NCBI GenBank assembly: GCA_964521105.1
Contig: CAZFPO010000034.1
Coordinates: 1-24,829 of the forward strand
DNA: 24,829 nucleotides
DNA from: JAQUGA01 sp964521105
GTDB taxonomy: Bacteria > Bacteroidota > Bacteroidia > Bacteroidales > WCHB1-69
Reading direction: 5' to 3'
Both the position numbers and the translations under genes were made by a program. The notes beneath the pieces are model-generated. The model was not told the DNA's origin. It made no database searches and was given only the letters and a program-made list of their open reading frames with translations. Of the stretch, positions 8,070-14,587 are shown one piece after another. How positions within the stretch are numbered: position 1 is the first letter of the stretch; each line of letters begins with the position of its first letter.

Positions 8070-9005
8070 TTATTTTCGTAATCGTTTGTAATTTATTAGA
8101 ATAGGGGATAATCGTAATAATTTTGAAGAATAAAGTTGTTTGGTAACTTTTATGGGAATTAATCCATTGTTTGCTTCATTAGGTTGCATAACAACCTTAA
8201 AACTATCTATACAAATTTTATGAATGTTTGATAAAGGTATTTCAAATGTGGCATTTACATTTGATTGTTGAGGTATGTATTGATAGTTTTTATCGGTAAT
8301 TTTTTCAATAGGAATATCAAATGTAAATTCAATTTTATTTTCATTAGCTAATCTAACATCTACGTTTTGATGCGAAAAGTGTGATTTGCTATCTTTTATT
8401 GGATTAATTACATTAACATTTATCATTTCGTTTTCAACAAACTTCGCTATATCAATAGGCTCAGTAATTAAATAACGAAGGGTGTCAATTTTGTTATTTT
8501 GTCCGGTAATAGTAATCGAATCGGGAAAAAAATTACATTCGGCAAAAATATTAACATTAGCTTCTGAGAATTTAAATACTGGATGTACCGGAAGTTTTTT
8601 GTGTAACATCTCATTGTATGTTACCCAAAGCGTATCAGGAAAAAATTGAATGATTTTTACGTTTTTAAGAAAGTTTGTGTTGTATTGTTCAATAATCTGA
8701 TTGATTGGAATTGATATTTTCCCATTTTGATTTCGTGAATTGTGCAAAAAAGTGGAAAAATCAATCGTTGTTTTAGCATTTTTTATGTATTTTCCTAAAC
8801 TTACTAGTTTAAAACCTTGTGCTTCAAACATAACATTGATAATTGAATCACTTTTACCAACAATTTCAACACCATTAGGGATATTATTAAATGATATAAA
8901 AAGATTGAAATTTTCTTGATATTTTTGGCTCAATTTAATTGATATCCAACTTAGTAATGATATTATTACGCAAATAGAAAAAAATATCACGTTTTTACGT
9001 AGCAT
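8070..9005 (-). CDS. YbbR-like (CdaR-type) membrane-anchored protein
   Basis: 311 residues: a short basic N-terminus, one membrane segment at about residues 7-25, and an extracytoplasmic beta-rich region of weakly similar repeats. The call rests mainly on that architecture and the conserved place between yajC and coaE in Bacteroidota. In Firmicutes the related CdaR modulates the c-di-AMP cyclase CdaA; no cyclase gene is present here, so that role is not shown. The beta-rich part shows spaced phrases such as KLPVHPVFKF and DSITITGQNN, typical of YbbR repeats. Start is ATG 9005. A 14-bp-stem hairpin separates it from yajC, which may lower its expression relative to upstream genes. Confidence 0.75.
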   Translation of the reverse strand: MLRKNVIFFSICVIISLLSWISIKLSQKYQENFNLFISFNNIPNGVEIVGKSDSIINVMFEAQGFKLVSLGKYIKNAKTTIDFSTFLHNSRNQNGKISIPINQIIEQYNTNFLKNVKIIQFFPDTLWVTYNEMLHKKLPVHPVFKFSEANVNIFAECNFFPDSITITGQNNKIDTLRYLITEPIDIAKFVENEMINVNVINPIKDSKSHFSHQNVDVRLANENKIEFTFDIPIEKITDKNYQYIPQQSNVNATFEIPLSNIHKICIDSFKVVMQPNEANNGLIPIKVTKQLYSSKLLRLSPILINYKRLRK

Positions 9006-9026
9006 ATCAAGCGAGATTTAAATTAA

Positions 9027-9077
9027 TTACTTGTAAATTTAATTATGAGTTGAACTGCAAAACAAATTTACAAGTAA
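9027..9077 (-). promoter_or_regulatory. Hairpin between yajC and ybbR (possible attenuator)
   Basis: TTACTTGTAAATTT (9027-9040) and AAATTTACAAGTAA (9064-9077) are perfect inverted repeats, giving a 14-bp stem and a 23-nt loop. It sits 14 nt beyond the yajC stop and 22 nt before the ybbR start. There is no strong U-run after it on the minus strand, so a complete terminator is doubtful. An attenuator, RNA-processing site or 3' stabiliser is equally possible. Confidence 0.5.
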
Positions 9078-9091
9078 AAATGAATAATAAT

Positions 9092-9418
9092 TTATTTTTG
9101 AGCGTTTGCCATTTCTGCAACATTTGAAGAAACTGCAACTTTTTCAATTTTAATTTTACCACCACCCTCGGTTTCAATTATAAAGGTAGTTTCTTGAACA
9201 TCGGTTATTTTTCCATGAAGTCCACCAATGGTAACAATATGGTCACCTTTTTTTATCGATTCTCTGAATTTTTTTTGTTCTTTTGTTTTTTTCATTTGTG
9301 GTCTAATCATAAAAAAGTAAAAAACTACGATGATTAAACCTAAAAAGATAAGAGAAGATGCACCGCCACCTTGTTGGTCTTGTCCACCCATCATTAACAT
9401 TACATTTGAAATTTCCAT
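9092..9418 (-). CDS. yajC: Preprotein translocase accessory subunit YajC
   Basis: Inner-membrane protein associated with the SecDF part of the Sec translocon. 108 residues with a Gly/Gln-rich N-terminus, a single membrane segment at about 21-39 ending in the hallmark FFMIRPQMKK, and a cytosolic domain with GDHIVTIGGLHGKI. This is a confident family match by motif and length. The Gly/Gln-rich stretch before the membrane segment is common in Bacteroidota versions. It lies in the conserved nusB-DUF1573-yajC-ybbR-coaE run, 28 nt after the lipoprotein gene. secD and secF are not in the window. Confidence 0.95.
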   Translation of the reverse strand: MEISNVMLMMGGQDQQGGGASSLIFLGLIIVVFYFFMIRPQMKKTKEQKKFRESIKKGDHIVTIGGLHGKITDVQETTFIIETEGGGKIKIEKVAVSSNVAEMANAQK

Positions 9419-9446
9419 TTTGTTTATTTTATTTATTATTTAATTG

Positions 9447-9896
9447 TTAAGGTATTTCAACCATAGCAGTTATTCTTAAACTGATTTGGTTGGGAATTGT
9501 ATTTGCAAAAACGGTAATACTTTTTGATTGATATCCTTTTAAACCCTTCGTGTCAAAAACAGTCGTTATATACCCTGTTTTGCCTGGTGCAATTGGGTCT
9601 TGAGGAAAATCAGCAACCGTACATCCGCAACTTGCACTTGCTTGCGAAATAATTAAGTCTTTTTTACCAACATTGGTAAATTTAAAAGCATACGAAAGTC
9701 GTTCGCCTTGCATTGTATTTCCAAAATCATGTTCGCTATTTTCAAATTCAATTTTTGGAGCGTTTTCACTATTTGACGAATTGGCTGATTTTGGATTATC
9801 AACAATGTCGGTGTTTATTGTTTTGTCTTGATTTCCACACGATGAAATTGCGAAAAATAAGATTAGAATATAAATGGTAGCTTGTATTTTTTTCAT
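9447..9896 (-). CDS. DUF1573 lipoprotein
   Basis: 149 residues with a lipoprotein signal peptide: a hydrophobic stretch at 8-17 and lipobox AISSC, lipidated Cys20. After a Ser/Asn-rich linker comes one DUF1573 immunoglobulin-like domain (about 50-145). It has the family phrases HDFGNTMQGE, YAFKFTNVGKKDL and SCGCTVADFP, where the CGC pair is nearly invariant. The domain's function is not established; it is probably an envelope protein facing the periplasm or the surface. It starts 9 nt after the nusB stop, so it is almost certainly co-transcribed with nusB, an arrangement that recurs in Bacteroidota. Confidence 0.9.
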   Translation of the reverse strand: MKKIQATIYILILFFAISSCGNQDKTINTDIVDNPKSANSSNSENAPKIEFENSEHDFGNTMQGERLSYAFKFTNVGKKDLIISQASASCGCTVADFPQDPIAPGKTGYITTVFDTKGLKGYQSKSITVFANTIPNQISLRITAMVEIP

Positions 9897-9905
9897 GATT
9901 TTAAT

Positions 9906-10862
9906 TTATGAAAGTAAACCTCTTCCAGTTTTTTTTATTTTATCCTGACTTCTAAGTTCAATAGATATTTTATCAAGTAATCCATTAATAAATATTTTAC
10001 TTTTAGGAGTGCTATAATCTTTAGATAATTCAATGTATTCGTTAATAGTAACTTTTATTGGAACAGATGGGCATTCCATGAACTCAGCAATAGCCATTTT
10101 CATTATGATCAAATCAATGTTTGCAAGACGGTCAGAATCCCAGTTTTCGAGTCGAGTTATGATTAAGTCGAGATATTCTTTTTTATTTTTAATAACTGAA
10201 TGGTATATAGTTTTAACAAAATTAGCATCGTCTAACTCCTCTTCTGAATCAATTTCGTATGCTGGAAGTATATCAGTTTCTTTAAAATCGGGTTTGATAT
10301 TCTTAAGATTTTTTGCTGTAAGTAATGCGGCTTCAAAAAAGTCGCTAGCCCAATGGATATTTTTTTCAGCAAAAGCTGACGAAAGAGCATCGTTATTAAC
10401 AATAAAATCTTTAAATAAATTAATTAGAAAATCGCGTTCAGTATCAAAATCGTTTAGTTCAGCAGACATAAAATCTAAATACAATTTTGAAGTAATTACA
10501 TTTTGAAAAATTAATTTTATAATGTCATTTTCATTAGATATATCAGCTTTAGATGATGAAATATCTTTTTGAAAGGATAGATTTTCTTCGATTAATTTAA
10601 AAAGAGAAATATTGACAAATTTTAAATTTGGGTTGAGTTCTTCGGGAGTGGGTAAAAACTTATTTTTAGCATTTTCGATACGCTCAATTGCCAACTTTTT
10701 TAGTTGTAAGAGTATTTCGAGTTGTAAAAGTGATAATTGTTTTAAATTATAAATAGAAGTGAATAGGTTTTTTTCACCAATTGATGGACTAACACTGTCT
10801 CCAATTTCGTACTCGAACAGTGCTTGAAGTGTTTTTGTTCTCAAATAACGTCGGCTTAGCAT
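9906..10862 (-). CDS. nusB: Transcription antitermination factor NusB (long form)
   Basis: Binds boxA RNA with NusE (ribosomal protein S10) in rRNA antitermination complexes. 318 residues, about twice the length of E. coli NusB: a helical N-terminal extension typical of Bacteroidota precedes the NusB fold. The fold's signature lies roughly at 240-305 (RLANIDLIIMKMAIAEF, then VTINEYIELSKDYSTPKSKIFINGLLD). The N-terminus MLSRRYLRTKTLQALFEYE also fits the family. I chose ATG 10862 over an upstream TTG, because that TTG overlaps the -7 promoter element. It heads the run of six minus-strand genes ending with cstA. Confidence 0.93.
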   Translation of the reverse strand: MLSRRYLRTKTLQALFEYEIGDSVSPSIGEKNLFTSIYNLKQLSLLQLEILLQLKKLAIERIENAKNKFLPTPEELNPNLKFVNISLFKLIEENLSFQKDISSSKADISNENDIIKLIFQNVITSKLYLDFMSAELNDFDTERDFLINLFKDFIVNNDALSSAFAEKNIHWASDFFEAALLTAKNLKNIKPDFKETDILPAYEIDSEEELDDANFVKTIYHSVIKNKKEYLDLIITRLENWDSDRLANIDLIIMKMAIAEFMECPSVPIKVTINEYIELSKDYSTPKSKIFINGLLDKISIELRSQDKIKKTGRGLLS

Positions 10863-10883
10863 TTTCGTATTTTTAATCAGTTG

Positions 10884-10891
10884 CAAAAATA
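10884..10891 (-). promoter_or_regulatory. -7 promoter element of the nusB-cstA operon
   Basis: On the minus strand the sequence is TATTTTTG, an exact TAnnTTTG match. It predicts a start about 15 nt before the nusB ATG. It lies between the nusB start and the next upstream terminator, where the operon promoter must be. No convincing -33 motif is visible. Confidence 0.55.
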
Positions 10892-11004
10892 TAATTTTTA
10901 GTACAATATTCTAATTTTATTTTCTTAATAAAGTTGAATTTATACAAATAGAATTTTTTTTAATTGAAAATTTACTGTTTGGCTATTAAAATAGGATTAA
11001 AATA

Positions 11005-11040
11005 AAAAAAGCTGTATCGTTTTACTGAAACAGCTTTTTT
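11005..11040 (-). terminator. Intrinsic terminator after the pepE / DHOD-like pair
   Basis: AAAAAAGCTGT (11005-11015) pairs perfectly with ACAGCTTTTTT (11030-11040), an 11-bp stem with a 14-nt loop. It lies 15 nt past the stop of the dehydrogenase-like gene. On the minus strand the GC part is followed by a run of T, as in a rho-independent terminator. Confidence 0.8.
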
Positions 11041-11055
11041 AATTATCAAATAAAT

Positions 11056-12042
11056 TTATTCAATACCAGCAAAATATTTCATGAATTGAATTCTTAAATA
11101 TGCAGCAGGGTTGTCAATGCTATCAAAACTCATTTTTCCTTTGAAATCCTGTATTGAAGCAAAGTTTTTTTGAGTCATCCAAGTTTCCATTTCTTTTAGC
11201 ATTTGTTCAATTACATCAAATCCGTTTTTATACACAGTTGACACTACTTGAACGGCTGCTGCACCAGCAAGAATTTGTTTAATAACACCAGCTCCATCGT
11301 GAATACCTGTGGTAGCACAAATGTCACATTTAACTTTTTTTGATAAAAGAGCAACCCAACGAAGCGACAATCCAATTTCTTCATGTTTGCTAAATACATT
11401 TGAAGAGGTAATTGCCATTTTGTCGATGTCAATATCGGGCGAATAGAAACGGTTAAATAATACTAGTCCGTTAGCACCTGCCCATGATAATTTTTTCATC
11501 GTTTGTGCTATTGATGAAAAATATAATGAAGTTTTAATAGCAACTGGTATTTTTACATGTTTTTTAACGTCCTCAAGAATATTAAAATAATTTTTTTCAT
11601 ATTCTTCTGAAGTTTTATCGCTATTAGTAGGTAAAACAAAAATATTTAATTCGATAGCATCGGCTCCAGCATTTTCAATTTCTTTAGCAAACAATGTCCA
11701 TTCGCCATTGGTTGTACAGTTGATGCTTGCTATAATTGGAATTGAAATTTGTTTTTTTGCTTCACGTATTAATGTTAAGTATTCTTCTAATTTGTGAATT
11801 TTAGTATACTCACTCATATAACTTTCGGCTTCGGGATAGTAAAAATCATGACTTTGAGACATCAAATTACGATTAGCTTCGTGCATAATTTGTTCTTCAA
11901 AGATTGATTTAAGAACGATTGCTCCAGCACCTTTTTTTTCAATTTCGATTAAATTGTCGATGCTATTTGTTAAACCACAACTACCAACGATAATTGGGTT
12001 TTTTAAAGTTAATCCTAAATATTTTGTTGTTAAATTTACCAT
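11056..12042 (-). CDS. Dihydroorotate dehydrogenase-like FMN oxidoreductase
   Basis: 328 residues of TIM-barrel flavoprotein type. The N-terminus (TKYLGLTLKNPIIVGSCGLT) and internal phrases (IPIIASINCTTNGEW, GADAIELNIF, IPVAIKTSLYF, VKCDICATTGIHDGAGVIKQ, GAAAVQVVSTVYKNG) follow the class 1 PyrD / Dus-like barrel with FMN-phosphate binding near the end. The usual pyrimidine-binding asparagine motifs (NLSCPN, TNTT-like) are not apparent. I therefore call it PyrD-like rather than PyrD; no pyr genes surround it. It is coupled to pepE. Two starts are possible: ATG 12054, or ATG 12042 preceded by a GGAGGT. The latter matches the usual N-terminus of the family and is chosen here. Confidence 0.85.
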   Translation of the reverse strand: MVNLTTKYLGLTLKNPIIVGSCGLTNSIDNLIEIEKKGAGAIVLKSIFEEQIMHEANRNLMSQSHDFYYPEAESYMSEYTKIHKLEEYLTLIREAKKQISIPIIASINCTTNGEWTLFAKEIENAGADAIELNIFVLPTNSDKTSEEYEKNYFNILEDVKKHVKIPVAIKTSLYFSSIAQTMKKLSWAGANGLVLFNRFYSPDIDIDKMAITSSNVFSKHEEIGLSLRWVALLSKKVKCDICATTGIHDGAGVIKQILAGAAAVQVVSTVYKNGFDVIEQMLKEMETWMTQKNFASIQDFKGKMSFDSIDNPAAYLRIQFMKYFAGIE

Positions 12043-12046
12043 ATTT

Positions 12047-12052
12047 ACCTCC
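12047..12052 (-). promoter_or_regulatory. Shine-Dalgarno-like GGAGGT that decides the start of the DHOD-like gene
   Basis: On the minus strand GGAGGT ends 4 nt before ATG 12042 and overlaps the alternative ATG 12054. Such strong Shine-Dalgarno matches are rare in Bacteroidota and I saw none at the other starts checked here. The spacing is slightly short, so the assignment is moderate. Confidence 0.5.
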
Positions 12053-12056
12053 ATTA

Positions 12057-12788
12057 TTATAGTTTCATTAAAAAGTTAATATCTGAACCCTGTGGAAATT
12101 CCTCAGGTGTTTTGTTGTGTTTTAATACTCTAAGCGAACGACCTCCTTTAAGTGAAATGCAATCGCCCTTAACAATTAAAGAACAAGATTCACGAAGACC
12201 AACCACTGTAACATCGGGATTAAGAGTGATAAATTCGAGTAAGCGTTCGTCGCGAGTTTCGCCTCCGTGTTTTATCATTTCGTCGATTATTGGGTTGCTA
12301 TCTAAATAGTGTGGGTTAATTTGAAATGGAACAAGATTTAAACAGTTAAAACTTTCGGGCATGACGATAGGCATATCGTTAGTAGTGCGAAGGGTAGGAC
12401 AAGCAATGTTTGAGCCTGCACTCCAGCCAATAAAAGGGGTGCCATCTATAACTTTTTTACGAACTTCTTCCATAATTTTTAACTTATGCATCATGTATAC
12501 TAAGTGAAACGTATTTCCGCCTCCAACAATGATACATTCTGATTCTTTAACTGCGTTAATTGGGTCGTTATAATGATGTATAGATTTTAAATTGATAGCA
12601 ACGCGAGATAAAACTTTTGCTACTTTTTGTTCGTATGCATCATAGCTTAAACTTACCCCTGCATAAGGAATAAAAAGGGCTTTTTTGATGTTGTTTTCTT
12701 TCGCAAATAGTTCAATTTCGGGTAATGTCCAACAAAGATAAGATTCTCCAAAATTGGTAGAATTACTTATTAACAACATTTTTTTCAT
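12057..12788 (-). CDS. pepE: Peptidase E (alpha-aspartyl dipeptidase)
   Basis: Cytosolic serine peptidase of family S51 that hydrolyses dipeptides with N-terminal aspartate. 243 residues, near the E. coli / Salmonella length, with close motif agreement: LLISNSTNFGE at the N-terminus, IIVGGGNTFHL, the nucleophile elbow GWSAGSN (Ser123), RTTNDMPIV with Asp138, and QINPHY with His160. These align with the known Ser-His-Asp set with a constant three-residue offset. The stop codon lies just before the dehydrogenase-like gene, so the two form a bicistronic unit between two terminators. A role in recycling Asp-peptides fits the family; a link to the flavoenzyme is only positional. Confidence 0.93.
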   Translation of the reverse strand: MKKMLLISNSTNFGESYLCWTLPEIELFAKENNIKKALFIPYAGVSLSYDAYEQKVAKVLSRVAINLKSIHHYNDPINAVKESECIIVGGGNTFHLVYMMHKLKIMEEVRKKVIDGTPFIGWSAGSNIACPTLRTTNDMPIVMPESFNCLNLVPFQINPHYLDSNPIIDEMIKHGGETRDERLLEFITLNPDVTVVGLRESCSLIVKGDCISLKGGRSLRVLKHNKTPEEFPQGSDINFLMKL

Positions 12789-12891
12789 TATGATAGATTA
12801 TATTAATATTTCAGCTAACAAAGAAAAGTTTTTTTTTTGAATTTAAAAAATTATTGAAACAAAAATCTAATAACTTTTAATAAAATCAACA

Positions 12892-12928
12892 AAAAAACAC
12901 CTTACAAGTTCATTATAAGGTGTTTTTT
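12892..12928 (-). terminator. Intrinsic terminator after the unrecognised lipoprotein gene
   Basis: AAAAAACACCTTA (12892-12904) and TAAGGTGTTTTTT (12916-12928) form a perfect 13-bp stem with an 11-nt loop and an A/T-tailed structure. It lies 12 nt beyond the lipoprotein stop. The symmetric A and T runs would let it act in both directions. Confidence 0.85.
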
Positions 12929-12940
12929 ATTGTTGTCATA

Positions 12941-13621
12941 TTAATTGTGATCTCTGACTAAATCACGAATATCTTTTGATTGTTTTGCAAATTTAATTTG
13001 GCAATGTTGAAAATTGTTAACAGGCCAACCATTCCATAGTAAATAATTTCCTTGATTGTCTTTTGTATTATAAACTGCGGTTGTAAGATTATCAATTGTC
13101 CATGTCATGGTATTGTAATCATCTTCAAAGCTAATTCCTACATCAATAAATTTGTGATAAACAACTACATCTAAATAATCATTTCCAATTCCAATCAACT
13201 CTAAAAGGGTAGTAAGAGCTTTTTGTCCGGGAAGACCTTCGAGCTTCATTTCGAGTGTAAAGCGTTTTTGAACTCCTCCACCAACAAAAAACTCACCTCC
13301 ATTAAAACTTAATGTTGAGTAATTAAATACTTGGTCAATTTTTGAAGCAATTTCAGTGTATTTATTATCACCATAAACAATATTCATAATTAAGGGACCG
13401 GCAGTTGAAATAATGGTGCCATCGCTACTTAAATGAAATGCTAAAATTGGGAATTCTAATTTATTGGTTATGTCTTGTCCATTCGCATTTACAACTTTTG
13501 TAGCTTGCCAAACGCCTTCCATACTTGATTTTGTAGGTGGTTCTTCTTGGATTAATTTATCGCATGAACTAAAGAATATTGAACTGATAACAAAGGAAAC
13601 AATAAGTAGTTTGTTTTTCAT
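12941..13621 (-). CDS. Unrecognised lipoprotein, possibly lipocalin-like
   Basis: 226 residues. The start is set at ATG 13621 because it opens a clean lipoprotein signal peptide with lipobox FFSSC (Cys20). The longer frame from 13732 would add a Lys/Ile-rich stretch read from a terminator and promoter region. After a short linker, the phrase SMEGVWQATKVVNANGQDI and the alternating beta pattern (ILAFHLSSDGTIIS, STLSFNGGEFF, NTMTWTIDNLTT) recall the GxW strand of lipocalin-like envelope lipoproteins of Bacteroidota. I do not recognise the family with certainty and assign no function. It is single, with terminators on both sides and a weak -7 candidate TATTTTTA at 13661-13668. Confidence 0.8.
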   Translation of the reverse strand: MKNKLLIVSFVISSIFFSSCDKLIQEEPPTKSSMEGVWQATKVVNANGQDITNKLEFPILAFHLSSDGTIISTAGPLIMNIVYGDNKYTEIASKIDQVFNYSTLSFNGGEFFVGGGVQKRFTLEMKLEGLPGQKALTTLLELIGIGNDYLDVVVYHKFIDVGISFEDDYNTMTWTIDNLTTAVYNTKDNQGNYLLWNGWPVNNFQHCQIKFAKQSKDIRDLVRDHN

Positions 13622-13698
13622 GTTTTTTGATTTCGAAGTGATTATTTTTTTAATTTTTGGTAAAAATATAAAAAAAACAATTTCAAAAATAAATAAAA

Positions 13699-13738
13699 AT
13701 AAATATGCTGAATTTTTATTTAAATTCAGCATATTTAT
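13699..13738. terminator. Terminator hairpin downstream of the peroxiredoxin gene
   Basis: ATAAATATGCTGAATTT (13699-13715) and AAATTCAGCATATTTAT (13722-13738) are perfect inverted repeats, a 17-bp stem with a 6-nt loop. It begins 13 nt beyond the peroxiredoxin stop on the minus strand. The T-run after it is weak, but stem length and place support termination. Confidence 0.72.
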
Positions 13739-13751
13739 AATAGATACATGA

Positions 13752-14462
13752 TTATTTTTTATTTAATACTTTATCAAGTACGGTTTGTTTGGATAATTTT
13801 TTCGTGCAGAAAAACCAATCGTAACAAGTCATTTCATCTTTATTTTCCATACGTTCTTTTGCAACACCGCAAGAGCCGGCGGTAGGAACAATAACATCAT
13901 CACCCGGACGCCAATCGGCAGGTGTAGCTACCGAAAAAGCATCAGCTGTTTGCATAGCAATTAAAGCTCGATATAATTCATCAAAGTTTCTGCCTAAACT
14001 TAATGGGTAATAAATAATAGCTCGAATAATTCCTTTTGGGTCAACAAAAAATACGGCTCTAACAGCTTTTGTATTGCTTTCGCCAGGCATCATCATTCCA
14101 TATTTTTTAGCTACTTCCATGGTTATATCTTCAATTAGAGGAAAAGTAACTTCTATGTTTTTCATACCTTTGTATTCAATTTTTTCCTTTATGGTTCTTA
14201 GCCATGCAATGTGGCTATATAAACCGTCAACCGATAAACCAACCAGTTGGCAGTTTGCTTCTTCAAACTGTTTTTGCATGTTTGCAAAAGTCATAAATTC
14301 CGAGGTGCAAACTGGAGTAAAGTCTGCCGGATGGCTAAATAAAATTGACCATTTTCCTTGATATTGGCTAGGAAAATTAATTTCGCCTTGAGTTGTTACT
14401 GCTTTAAATTCAGGTGCTTTTTCGCCAATACGTGGCATTGAATAAATTTGTGTTTCTTCCAT
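13752..14462 (-). CDS. Peroxiredoxin, Prx6 / archaeal thioredoxin peroxidase type
   Basis: Thiol peroxidase that reduces hydrogen peroxide and alkyl hydroperoxides in the cytosol. 236 residues, the Prx6-group length. The active site HPADFTPVCTSEF gives Pro45, Thr49 and peroxidatic Cys52. The C-terminal CYDWFFC provides Cys213 and Cys219, spaced six apart like the resolving pair known in archaeal Prx6 enzymes, and Cys198 lies in GSCGVA. The PADWRPGDDVIVP segment before the cysteines is also typical. It stands alone, with a hairpin after it. The 125-nt gap upstream (14463-14587) is very AT-rich and shows no clear terminator or promoter; a partial -7 match (TAAATTTA, 14474-14481) is too weak to call. 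Confidence 0.93.
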   Translation of the reverse strand: MEETQIYSMPRIGEKAPEFKAVTTQGEINFPSQYQGKWSILFSHPADFTPVCTSEFMTFANMQKQFEEANCQLVGLSVDGLYSHIAWLRTIKEKIEYKGMKNIEVTFPLIEDITMEVAKKYGMMMPGESNTKAVRAVFFVDPKGIIRAIIYYPLSLGRNFDELYRALIAMQTADAFSVATPADWRPGDDVIVPTAGSCGVAKERMENKDEMTCYDWFFCTKKLSKQTVLDKVLNKK

Positions 14463-14587
14463 GATTATTAATTTAAATTTATAATTAAACCATTAACTAG
14501 AGAAGATGTTTGTTAGATTTTAACTATATGACTATAATAAAATTATATATATAAATTAATCAACTGATTGGTTTATATAAAAAACAA

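Noticed and set aside
11244..11432. Separate 62-codon gene inside the dehydrogenase-like gene
   Set aside because: Shifted-frame shadow of a conserved coding sequence.
13622..13732. N-terminal extension of the lipoprotein gene to ATG 13732
   Set aside because: It would read through the peroxiredoxin terminator and put a second hydrophobic stretch before a perfect lipoprotein signal peptide.
14470..14560. Terminator or promoter in the gap between the fusion gene and the peroxiredoxin gene
   Set aside because: Only weak A/T palindromes and a 7-of-8 promoter match; not distinguishable from background composition.
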